Shown: piece by piece, positions 22,501-32,659 of the stretch
Layout: every line of letters starts with the position of its first letter
How positions within the stretch are numbered: position 1 is the stretch's first letter
NCBI RefSeq assembly: GCF_025024155.1
Contig: NW_026251765.1
Span: 124,001-188,000 of the forward strand
Origin: Gamsiella multidivaricata
Lineage: Eukaryota; Mortierellomycota; Mortierellomycetes; Mortierellales; Mortierellaceae
Direction of reading: 5' to 3'
Length of the DNA: 64,000 bases
The notes under the pieces: model-generated
Databases searched by the model: none
The model's input: the letters and a program-made list of their open reading frames with translations, nothing else
Told to the model about the DNA's origin: nothing
Position numbers and translations under genes: made by a program

Positions 22501-23265
22501 AGTAGTCCCGAGGTCAAGTCAAAGGAAGCCGCAAGAAGACCTGTGATACCGTTCCTGGGGACTTTTATTATGGATATGACCTATCTCTTGGCTGCTGTCA
22601 AGAAGAGCAACGCTACAAGTGCCGCGCCTTCACCTTCCACCAAGATACCAGCCACTTCAAGTCTTCGGGAAAGGAATCTGACAGTCAACACCACTTTCTG
22701 CCCTGAGGACGATGTGCGGATTCAGGATTTACTCTTGACTTTAACTGCGTACCAGTCTGGACCCCGGTATTCTCCCCAGCCACCTCGATCATACATCAAA
22801 GCCTCCACAAAGACCCAGCATCATTTCCGCGCGCCTTCTCTCAGCTCAGCTCTGCAAATGACGACCAAATATCGCAATAATAATAACGCAGCAGACCGCG
22901 ACCGAGATCGACAGTTTATTTTTGATGATGAGGACGACGATTTCTTGGGAGGAACAGGTGCGGTCAGTGGAGGAATCCGGTCGACACAGCAATTGATCTT
23001 GCACTACATACTCACAAGGCCATGGGCACCTGAGAAAATGGTCGACGAGCTGAGCATGATCCGGGAGCCGAACAAGAACAACAGCAATAACAGCAGCAAG
23101 GGCCATGGGATCGGTGGTGGTAGCTGGTCGAATTCGGCGGGATCTTTGTCGAGCTGGTCTGGTACTGGCTCAATGTATAGCCACTCTTCAACAATTAGCA
23201 CGGACGCACATACTAGTATGGCAAGTAGCGAAGGATCGAGGCCAACTAGTATGGAGGATGAATGA
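19574..23265 (+). CDS. Ras guanine-nucleotide exchange factor (CDC25-homology domain protein)
   Basis: Four exons (19574-19636, 19898-19973, 20081-21265, 21353-23265) join to 1078 residues. The N-terminal 60 or so residues (MDGLQTLLTRSADALSNGNI, then EAYYGYLDILDAAAVELRKI) form a helical module. A long Ser/Thr/Pro/Ala-rich disordered stretch and an acidic run (EEEEEEEEEDQDVQ) follow. The C-terminal half carries the RasGEF catalytic core: PYLIAYQLTLIESAIFLEI, FFNYLTRMIEYSVLFPAE, RAQIINHWVKVAVKLHELEN, FQTLKAVLCALGTPPIKRLK and RPVIPFLGTFIMDMTYLLAA. Such proteins load Ras or Rap GTPases with GTP at membranes. The REM (Ras exchanger motif) domain is not obvious. The C-terminal tail is Ser/Asn-rich. 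The exact Ras target cannot be told from sequence. Start 19574 is the first ATG of the only frame that links to exon 2. Confidence 0.88.
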
Positions 23266-23462
23266 CTCCTTGTGGGCTAACCTCCCCTACGCGAGTAGCC
23301 CACTTAATTTTCATGTTCGCGAATAAATGTTGATCACATGACACCATTGCTGTGCCCACATTTCCTAAAAAAAATGTATGTTTTGGAAACGGCTCCAAAC
23401 TTTCCACCATTCATCAATCATTTGTCTGCGGCAGCCCTGTGGAGAGAGCCAACTGATCGGAA

Positions 23463-26400
23463 ATGAAGAATCTTACGCTGCTGTCCCAGATCCACTTGGC
23501 ACGGTTTGGAAGACCCGCTGGCAAGGACATTCACCACAGCGTTGATCCCGAGACAGGACATGTCTATGTCGCCTACTCTATAGGGCCCTCAGAGGGCGTT
23601 CTTATCAGGATCTCAGACCTTCAGGTAACAACATTAACTGCGCTATATCCGGCTCCATATTTTCCCTCTCAGTATCCTGCAGGGAGCTTCAGATGGGGGA
23701 CGCCGCGAACATGCTAAATGCGTGATACTCACCTCCTTCATGGATCTCTTGATCCGCTTCTTCCTTCTCAAATCGAACTAGTCGCCCTTTCCAGAAATCA
23801 CAGAGCTCGCCGCCTTTCCACCTGAGAACGATGTGAATGTGGATCGGTGGGGACAGGTTGTGGGCGTCAAGTTTTTGGTGGATATTCAGGCCATCTGTGT
23901 TATTTTTTCCCACGGAGATGTCGTTCTCTTTCATAACGAACCAACAGAGTCCAGGGATACTGTAAGTCGGCGCTCAAGGACGATATGAGCGCATGTGCCT
24001 GAGTTGCTGAGGATAAGGACATTATTAACGTCTTTCTCTTTATGCTATAGCTCGAGATCGTTGGGTCTGTAGACTCGGGAATCTCCTGCATGGCTTGGAG
24101 TCCTGACGAGGAGTTGATTGTCATGGTCACTGGTACGTTCTCTTCTTTTCCGCACTCAGCAATAGAAAATCAACTCTAAGGGATAGTTGCTAACATAACC
24201 ATTGGTCCTGAACAACAACAACAATAAAAAATAGGCGAAGGATCCATTTTGGAGATGACCAAAGACTTTGATGTGATTGCCGAGAACCCCATCGATGTTG
24301 AAGAGACCGGAGAAGGTAACTTCATACCATAGAGAAACCCTATGTCCTGTTGCCGCCCTTCAACCCTGTTGCCATGTGCCCGTTGATGACTCATGCTCTA
24401 TTTTCCTTATTTCTGTAAAAAAAAAAAAAAAAAAGATGTCAGTGTCGACGTTGGATGGGGAAAGAAGGAGACGCAATTCCATGGAACAGAAGGAAAGCAA
24501 GCGGCGCAGCGCAAAATCGATACCTCCGCATTCACATATTCACCCGATGACGATGATAAACACAGGCTATCATGGCGTGGCGATGGAACATATTTTTGTT
24601 GCTCCTCTAAGGACAAGCGACTTGGTAAGGGCGCCTTCTTCGTGTCTCAGTTTGCTATTAGGATTTTCAAGAAGATGTACTCTCGCGAATAGGGGTATTT
24701 ACTGACGATAGCATTGAACTATACATTGTCGGACCAAATATAGGGCGCCGTGTGATCCGCGTATATAATCGCGAGGCGATTTTGCAATCAACAAGCGAGT
24801 CGGTGGATATGCTGGAGCACGGCTTGTCATGGCGGCCCTCAGGGAATTTGATCGCTTCCAGTCAGAGGCTGCCTCACCGTCACGACATCGTCTTCTTCGA
24901 GAGAAATGGATTGCGCCACGGAGAGTTCACGTTAAGGGAGCCCAACGATACTATTGTCAAAGAGATGGGATGGAACTGTGACTCGACAGTCTTGGCTGTC
25001 TGGTTACAGCGCTCGAACGGATCGTGCATTCAACTCTGGACCATGAACAACTACAAGTGGTATCTAAAGCAGGAACTACTGTACAATGGAGAAGGATCCG
25101 CCGTTGCTAGCTTCCAATGGGATGCTGAAGCAGCCCTGGCGCTCCATGTCGTCACCGAGTCTGGATCGTATCAGCGGAGTCAGTACTGTTGGGACACCTA
25201 TATCAACGAGACTCTGAGTCCCGAGAACTTGGGCACGGCTGCGGTTGTGGATGGTGCCAATTTAATGGTTACTCCGTTTAGAGTCATGAATGTTCCACCG
25301 CCTATGGCTGCGTTCACATTGACTATGCCTTATGCGATCCAGCATGTCTCATTCTCAACACTACATCATGGCGACGATATGGCGATTTTGCTGGCGGATC
25401 AACGGGTGGCATTCTACGAGATGGCCGACAAAACTACACGACCGCTTCCTGAGCCGAAATTATTAGGAGTGATTGAAATGGCAGAGGTGCCATCAGCTGT
25501 TATTCGACAGATTGCATGGGTTCAGCCAGACACGCTTATCGGCCTTCGGTACGACAGTGACATCGCGACGGATTCGATTGTGGTAGTCAAGCTGGCATTC
25601 GAGAAGGGGAGCAAGGCGCCGAAGATTGAGAGCAGAACAGACGTCCCATTGGAAGGCCTATACCAGCGGCTCTATTTCAACCAGAACTACGGCGACATTT
25701 TACTTCAGCAAGCCGATGGTAGCTTGACGAGTTTGGAGATCGAGGAGGACAAAGAGCCCAGGATCGGAAAGTGGATGGATGTGCATCGTCTGCCCGAGGG
25801 TTGCCTTTGGATGGGTACCACCAGGATAGGAACTGGCAATGTAGAATACAGAGAAAAGGCCGTCATTGGACTAGCACGCAACAACCGGCTGTATGTGAAT
25901 GATCGCCTGATCTCTTCGGAAACGACCTCGTTTTGTCTGCACAACCACTTCTTGGTCTTCACCACGGCCACGCACTCTGTCAGATTCTTGCCTCTGGAAA
26001 CATCTTTCTTCGAGTTTAAGATCGTGGATAACTCCATGCTCCCATATGACGAATCGATCCGCAGAGTTGAGAGAGGCTCCAAGATTGTGCTTGCTCTCCC
26101 ATACTCTGTCAATCTGGTCTTGCAGATGCCTCGAGGAAATCTCGAGACAGTCGCACCAAGGGCGATGGTCTTGTCGGTCACCCGCGATGCCCTCGACAGG
26201 CGCGATTTCAAGACGGCATTTGTGACATGCAGGAAGTATCGTATCGACCTCAATATCCTGTACGATCACAACCCCAAAGCGTTCATGGAAAACGTTGCCG
26301 AATTTGTGAACCAAATTAAGGAGGTTGATTACTTGAACTTGTTCCTTTCGTTTTTGAGGAATGAGGATGTCACTCAGACACTGTACCCACTCTCAGGCTC

Positions 26401-28315
26401 CGGTTCGACAATGAAGCAGCTGCAGCAGCCTTCCCAGGCATTCGCTCGCTCCAAGGGAGGCAAAGGTGCTTCAAAGGGTGCATATAGAGCTGCTGTTCCG
26501 CCCGAAATGGCAGAGAAGGTCAATCAAATCTGCGATGCTGTTCGAAAGGAGCTCAAGACTTTGGACAGGAACACCTATATTAACTCGGTGCTGACCACCT
26601 ACGTCCGCAAATCGCCACCGGACCTCGAGTCAGCGCTGCTGCTTCTGGCAGAGCTCAAGGATCAGGATCAGGCCCTGGCAGAAGATGCACTCAAGTTCAC
26701 CATCTTTTTGGCGGATGTGAATCGGTTGTTTGACGTGGCTCTGGGCATGTACGACTTTACGCTGGTCTTGATGGTCGCGCAATGGTCACAGAAGGATCCT
26801 CGCGAGTACCTGCCGTTCCTGAACGAACTTCGTACGCTGGAGAAGTACTACCAGAGATTTAAAATTGACGATCATCTTAAAAAGTATCAGACGGCGCTTG
26901 AGAACCTGAGCCAGGCCGGCGAGAAGTACTTTGAGGACTGCATCGCGTACATCAAACAGCACAATCTCTTCAAGTTCGCGCTCAAGATCTTTGCTTCGAA
27001 TCCGACCAAACACAAGGCGATTTTGTTTATCTATGGAGACAGTCTGTCTGTCAGCGGCGATCATGCTCAGGCTGGTGTTGCTTATGTCATGGCTGGGAAT
27101 AAGGAAAAGGCACTGGAGGCGTACAACGAGGCAGGACTCTGGCGTGAGGCCGTGGTATTGGCACAGCAGCTAAAATATGAACCATCGGCAATAGCGTATT
27201 TGGCCAGAGGACTTGCAGAGCAGCTCAAATCGAGCAAGCGGTACGCAGAAGCAGGTGTGCTATTGGCAGAATATTCGAAGGATTCGGAGGAGGCCGTCTC
27301 AGTACTGCTGGAGGGACGTCTCTGGAATGAGGCGATCCGGACAGCGTATCTATATAACCGTCAGGATCTGATGGCGACTCATGTCAACCCCGGTATTGCG
27401 GATGGCCATCATGATCTTATGGAATCGGTCCGTGAGATGCAGGAGCAGTTTGACAAGCAGATGAAGAGACTGAAGGAGGTCAGGGATCTGAAGATCGAGA
27501 AGGCGCTTGCTGAGGCAGCCGAGGATATGGTACCAGACGATGCGCTGGACAATGTGGATATGATGTCGGATACGACCTCGATGGCTTCTGGATTCAGTCG
27601 ATATACTGCTGCCAACTCGGTTCTATCCAAGTCTTCTGTATCCTCTAGATCTTCACAGTAAGTTGACAAGCTTGAGTCACTTCTTTCTTATTTATTTTGT
27701 ATTTTTTATGCGCATACTAATACTATGCGGCGTATCGTGACTACAAGGTATACTGCTAGGCTGAAGAAGAGGCAGGACAAGAAACGTGCGCGGGGCAAGA
27801 AGGGCAGTGCATATGAAGAGGAGTACTTGATCAACTCACTCCGAAAGCTGATGTTGCGGGTGGATAGTACCAAACGTAAGTAAAGTGGTTGCTTTCTTTT
27901 TCCTCTTTATGAAATTGGTTGCTGACCCATCCTCTCTATTTCTACTGCTTTTATAGCCGACGTTCACGCCCTCTTGCAGTGCCTGGCTGCATCCATGTCG
28001 CTTGAGCGCGCCAAGGTACTGCAGCAAGAGTTTGGAAAGTTGCTTCAGGACATCGATCAGCACATGCACATCATCTTCGTACCCCCGACAGAAGAATACA
28101 TGGCCAAGAAGAAGGCGGCTGAGGATGCGAAAAATGAGCGCAAGAAGTTGATCAAGCAAATCCAGACGAATGCGCACCTGATGTCACGCCACGACGAGGC
28201 GGTGGCCCAGGCGCAGATCGCGCAGCTGGAGGAGATTGCGGAGCAAGAGATTGCGGATATCTATGGCGAACCGCCCATCATGAGCAAGGAGAATTGGGAT
28301 GTGGACTTGATCTAG
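23463..28315 (+). CDS. ELP1: Elongator complex subunit 1 (IKI3/IKAP)
   Basis: Eight exons (23463-23624, 23782-23961, 24051-24132, 24235-24315, 24436-24624, 24744-27657, 27748-27875, 27957-28315) join in frame to 1364 residues, the usual size. Elp1 is the scaffold of Elongator, which modifies the wobble uridine (cm5U, mcm5U) of cytoplasmic tRNAs. The N-terminal half is a pair of WD40 propellers ([32 protein letters not shown], then [12 protein letters not shown]). The C-terminal half is a TPR-like solenoid ([20 protein letters not shown], then [19 protein letters not shown]). A basic cluster in exon 7 ([16 protein letters not shown]) matches the C-terminal basic tRNA-binding or NLS region of Elp1. 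The exon 5 acceptor is preceded by a run of about 17 A rather than pyrimidines. It follows the RasGEF gene by only 197 bp on the same strand. Confidence 0.96.
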
Positions 28316-28841
28316 ATTTTACTACCACCTATTCTGATATTTTTTGTTTAAAAAAAAATATATTCGAATTGCATTTGCATTATTAAAGAAGTTATTTAAG
28401 GAGAGTCAGAATACCACAATGGCGCGCGATGATTATAACAAGGTTCGCCTCGCACGCTGAAGTCATAAGCACATTCGCCGCAAGCGGCAAACGACTGTTG
28501 ATCATATAGGAGCGAAAATGGGTATCATCATGTTTTCTGAAATACAGAAGGATTCATAGGGAAAAAAATTAAAAGCAAACACAAGTCACTCGGCTTTAAG
28601 GGAAATCGGCTCTCAAGTCCGGTAGTCTGCGTTGTTGGTGACCAGAAGCGAGATCTGCTCTATGGGACGATCATACAAAAAATTTGCTCTCAATTGAACG
28701 TTTTATACTCATTCGCAGTCCGAGGCATAGTACCATCAATGCCAACTGCACACTGCACCCCGGTTCCAACGGTATAACCTGGCAAACGAGCTACCGTTAG
28801 TCTTCAGTCCAGCCCACCTTATTCGCGCCAACCTCGTGTTC
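28316..28841. other. Convergent 3' intergenic region ELP1 / SET gene
   Basis: 526 bp between two convergent stop codons. It is A/T-rich just after the ELP1 stop (a T-run, then A8 and ATTATTAAAG, plausible polyadenylation context). No open frame of note. Confidence 0.5.
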
Positions 28842-30086
28842 TTATTTAGGCTGCTGCGCTTGCTTATCTTGCTCGACCTCATTCTCACTCCAATCCTCCA
28901 GATCCGTATCCCAAGTATCCTCCCACTCGTTTCCCGAGACTGGAATGCCACGGCTCTTCCAATAGGCCTTCCCATAGGTACACAAGATCTCCTCTCCAGG
29001 TTGGATCCTCTTCAGCACCTTGCAGCCCATCCGAACCTCTCCTGTGTCGGCATCTCGGTATAGATCCCAGGCGACGTTTGGACCCTGCTGTTGAGTCCTG
29101 ATCCTCCGAAAGTCGTTCACAAAGCGTCCGTGATTCCCCTGGGCGGATGCGTCGAGGTTGAGGTCGTTGCAAAGATAGAGTGTATGATCTGATTCCGGAT
29201 CGGCGTATTCGTCAGGGACAATGAGAGAGATATAGTCAAGGAGATGGCGGCCGGGACGGAGGGGTTCGGTTGCAAAAAGACCATAGGATCCGAGAACTGG
29301 GTGGGTAAGCGGAGAGTCGATGAGACGGATTTCGTATGGTGGAAGAGGTACGATACTGGAGTCATTATTATCATTGGTTGTGGATTGTAGTCGAGACCGA
29401 AGGAGTCCTGAGATGGCGTGTCCGATAGGTAGATTGTCGTACTCGTCCTCGCCTTCGTCCCTTGATCCGTCCTCGTTATTTGGCTCATCCTCGGCTTCGT
29501 CCCATGATCTGTCCTCGTTGTCTGGCTCGTCCTCGTCCGTGTCATCATTGTTCTTCTCGCAGACTTCCTGCACGTCCTCAACACTGTGAGCCTGTGGCCA
29601 CTGTGTCAAAGTACTCATGGTTCCGGGATCCTTATGCTGTTCGCTCTTTTTCCGCCGTCGTCCTTGAACAAGACCCAGGACCGAGGGGGAGATAGCAGGA
29701 TGGTATTCGTAGTCAATCAAGTACTTGACCTGCTTGGGCCAGTTTGGCGGCAAGAGCTCTGGATCGATCATCGAGACGTGCTCCTGCTGCTGCTGTCGTT
29801 GTGGTGGTGGCGGCGACGATAGTGGTTGTCGTTGTTCTGAAGTAAAGTCGTCTGATCTGGGCCGATTTATAGGTCTCGGTTGCTGTGAGTCCTTCATCAT
29901 CGACTGTCTTTCACTTGATATGAGCTCCTGAAGTATTGAGTCAAGTGCGATTGGCGGAGTGAGGTCGTCTTCATTGTCGCTTTGACTGTCGATCCTATCA
30001 CTGGTGTTTCCTCTATGATCGATCCTGCTGTCCTTTAGAGTGGCGTGGGGTGAGTGCTTCGACTGTATTCGTTCATCTTGCTCCAT
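28842..30086 (-). CDS. SET-domain protein
   Basis: A single-exon frame of 414 residues. The N-terminal 200 residues are polar and acidic (repeats of DEDEPDNEDRSWDEAEDEP type) and probably disordered. The C-terminal part is a SET fold: GSYGLFATEPLRPGRHLLDY (N-terminal SET strand), GNHGRFVNDFR in place of the usual NHSxxPN motif, and EEILCTYGKAYW with the catalytic-pocket tyrosine. SET proteins transfer methyl groups from S-adenosylmethionine to lysines of histones or other proteins. There is no pre-SET or post-SET cysteine cluster, so it belongs to the SET-only group and the substrate is unknown. The acidic domain could bind basic partners. Start at 30086 is the first ATG of the frame. Confidence 0.85.
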   Translation of the reverse strand: MEQDERIQSKHSPHATLKDSRIDHRGNTSDRIDSQSDNEDDLTPPIALDSILQELISSERQSMMKDSQQPRPINRPRSDDFTSEQRQPLSSPPPPQRQQQQEHVSMIDPELLPPNWPKQVKYLIDYEYHPAISPSVLGLVQGRRRKKSEQHKDPGTMSTLTQWPQAHSVEDVQEVCEKNNDDTDEDEPDNEDRSWDEAEDEPNNEDGSRDEGEDEYDNLPIGHAISGLLRSRLQSTTNDNNDSSIVPLPPYEIRLIDSPLTHPVLGSYGLFATEPLRPGRHLLDYISLIVPDEYADPESDHTLYLCNDLNLDASAQGNHGRFVNDFRRIRTQQQGPNVAWDLYRDADTGEVRMGCKVLKRIQPGEEILCTYGKAYWKSRGIPVSGNEWEDTWDTDLEDWSENEVEQDKQAQQPK

Positions 30087-30315
30087 TTATCAGCCGTCAT
30101 TCCTTGCTGGGATCTCAAATAGCCTCGATATGGATGGCAGGAAAATATAGTGGGCAAAACAAAGAGACGAAATGGTTATCAGAATGCCAGTGTGGCTTGT
30201 TGGAGGGGCGCGCCTTGGAGTGCCTTCTCAACCTGGCTGCAGTCGATGTTGGTTGTGAAGACATTCCTCTTCCTTCGGTTCACTTCGACTCTCAAAGCTT
30301 CTTTTACTATCAAAC

Positions 30316-31280
30316 ATGTCAGACAGAGTAAGGATGCTTGTCTCGCATAAATGCATTGCCATCGGCATCTTTAAGACGGAACTGGACGCAGGACGCAGGA
30401 CAGCGGTTTGATTGATTCGACAAACCGCACTAGACACACAGGCCAGAAGGAGAGATAGAGACAGAGTACAGAAGGTCGACCTCGTCACACTGGACGTCAG
30501 GATCCCTGGAAATACTATTGAAGGAAGACTCGAAGGGACTCATTCGGAGCGCAGCAACGGACATAAGCAGTACCCTTTACCACGCGACCTCTATTGAAGA
30601 AGACAATTAAACTCAAGTCCTGCTCAATACTTTCATGACATGATTAGCCAAGAGGCGGATATAACAGCCGTGGAGGCGGAGGACGTGGTGGTGGTGGACG
30701 CGGTGGTGGTAGTGGCGGTGGACGTGGAGGCGGACGCGGCGGTGGACACTCCTCTCACACAGAACGGCCCAAGAAAGAGTCGATCCTGGATCTTGGAAAA
30801 TACATGGATCAGAAGATCCGAGTCAAATACAGCGGCGGACGTGAAGGTAAAAATGAAAAAATAACGACGGCAGCAAGCAGCAATGGCTCTGTATAAAAGC
30901 AAATAATTCCATGGTCTCTTGAACTGACAATGATTCTCGGTATTCGTCTCGGTCTATGCTTTGCAGTCATAGGAACATTGAAGGGCTACGACCCTCTTTT
31001 GAACTTGGTACTGGATGAGACCGAGGAGTGCTTGAGAGGTAAGGAAAACGTCTAATTGGAGATCGCTTGATGTTGTCTCATCGACGGGTCTTCTCACTCG
31101 AATTTTGTTGCTGCTGATTTTCTGCCGACCGTAGATCCTGAGGATGGCCGCTTGTTGGATCAGACCAGGACCTTGGGTCTCATTGTCTGCAGAGGCCCCG
31201 CGATCATCTTGATCTCACCTATGGATGGCACTATGGAGATCGCCAATCCTTTCATCCAGGAGGAAGAGGCCGTTATCTGA
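30316..31280 (+). CDS. LSM7: U6 snRNA-associated Sm-like protein Lsm7 with RGG-rich N-terminus
   Basis: Four exons (30316-30327, 30648-30846, 30967-31038, 31135-31280) give 142 residues. Lsm7 is part of the Lsm1-7 (mRNA decay) and Lsm2-8 (U6 snRNA) rings. The Sm fold is clear: KKESILDLGKYMDQKIRVKY, then GGREVIGTLKGYDPLLNLVL, DETEECLRD, and Sm2 motif LGLIVCRGPAIILIS, ending NPFIQEEEAVI. The first exon codes only MSDR, and the start rests on its clean GTAAGG donor and in-frame phase-0 join. Exon 2 begins PRGGYNSRGGGGRGGGG and continues Gly/Arg-rich for about 30 residues before the fold. The usual Lsm7 has a short plain N-terminus, so this RGG-like extension is unusual. The first intron (320 nt) is long for this window. 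Confidence 0.9.
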
Positions 31281-31613
31281 AGCGACTGTAGCTGGAAAAT
31301 AAAATGAATTTTTTTTTTTATGCAGCATTCCATTGTTTCTTGTTTGCATGACCTTGCTGGTGCAATAAAACGCAACATACAAAACGAAATAATCATGAAG
31401 CTGGATACAGGTCGATCGACAAAGCGACCAGATCAAGAGACAACAGTCTGAACCAGTGTTTCTATTGATCGTCTTTTATTTATTGTCAAAATCTTGCAAT
31501 TTAACAACAGGCTGTGTCATTCAATTACAGGACACCATTCTTCTCGATGTTAATGGTTTCTAATTGATATCTGTCGCCGTCGTAGTGTCTTTCTCGTAGC
31601 GTCAGGTTTCGTA
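31281..31613. other. Convergent 3' intergenic region LSM7 / NDUFA1
   Basis: 333 bp between convergent stop codons. A T9 tract lies near 31311-31319, with A/T-rich sequence suited to 3' ends. No gene. Confidence 0.5.
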
Positions 31614-32659
31614 TTACAGATGCTCCTTCTCCAAATCCCAGGCACTGTTAGTCGAGAATCCAGCAGGTGCAGTCTCTTTATGCTATATTATCGTAACATG
31701 AGTGAAGGACATCAGAAATACATTAGTTAAAGGAAACAATAAATAAAACACAGGCACTGCAGAAATTGCCAAGTACGATTTGACCAATGCTGGAGGAGCA
31801 GTGTTGCGTATGAAACAAATGTCGAAAAACATACCGCTTGTCCACGTTGCGTGCCTGTGAGGCGGTAGTCGCGATCCATCATAACTCTGTCCCAGCGGTC
31901 ATTGCCGTATCTTGGGGGCTAAGCAGTCATAAAAGAAGGATATCGCTATTAATACTGTGTCCTGAACAGATCACGACAGTAGGACATGGTGCTAAATACT
32001 GCCACCAAGAGCATTTTCCAGTATGCTGGTACAGTTCCAAACTAAAAGCCATGATGTTGTTGGCTGAATCACCACTTAATTCGCTGACATTAGCATCCTA
32101 ATATCCTGTGAGTTGGCATCGGTATGTTCAGAAAAATCTGCGGCTATCCATGGTACGGTAGCAGAGGCGAGAAAGGATCGGTGGAAATATCGCGGCACGA
32201 AACCGATTGAACAGCTCCTGATCGATTCCATGTTCATATTATCCTGCGATCCACGTAAACATGTCTATGATGGTCGAGTCCAAGTGTCCTGGGTGTATGG
32301 CGAAGAGTTGGCAGTCATACCTGTCCCTCGTTCACGCTGACTTTGAGCTTCTGGAAGAGAAGACCGGAAACACCAAAGAATCCGGTGATCAAACTAGACA
32401 GTTGCAACACCAGTAGAATCCGATATACTGCGTGTTAGAAACAACCGATTCCTGATCGACAATTGTATAAAGCGATCGAGGAGAGCCGTTGACGGATCTC
32501 GAAAAAAAAGACATGCAACAGACGCCAGGGCGGCTGTGTTTGTGCGTTCAAAGATCGTTTGTTGACACAAGAAGCTAAGGCGACGCTGTTACGTTTGCGG
32601 AATCAGTGATCCAGATGGTCGTACCCAAGGGGAATCAAGGCCTCGAATGGAACTGGCAT
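31614..32659 (-). CDS. NDUFA1: NADH:ubiquinone oxidoreductase subunit NDUFA1 (MWFE/9.5 kDa, fungal type)
   Basis: Four small exons not visible as one frame: 32659-32625, 32393-32321, 31918-31835, 31673-31614, totalling 83 residues. The protein is a single-pass accessory subunit of mitochondrial complex I in the inner membrane. The fungal-type opening MPVPFEALIPLG leads through a splice into LITGFFGVSGLLFQKLK, the membrane helix. Exon 3 reads PPRYGNDRWDRVMMDRDYRL, the conserved intermembrane-space part with its basic and Trp residues. Exon 4 reads TAPAGFSTNSAWDLEKEHL and stops. All junctions are GT-AG and keep phase. Length equals the family norm (70-85). The second acceptor (CTAG before TTTGATC) was chosen over an earlier CAG because only it keeps frame. 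Confidence 0.9.

Noticed and set aside
24418..24435. Assembly gap filler or poly-A tail of a retrocopy at the A17 run
   Set aside because: The coding frame of ELP1 continues exactly across it as an intron end, with no duplicated target site.
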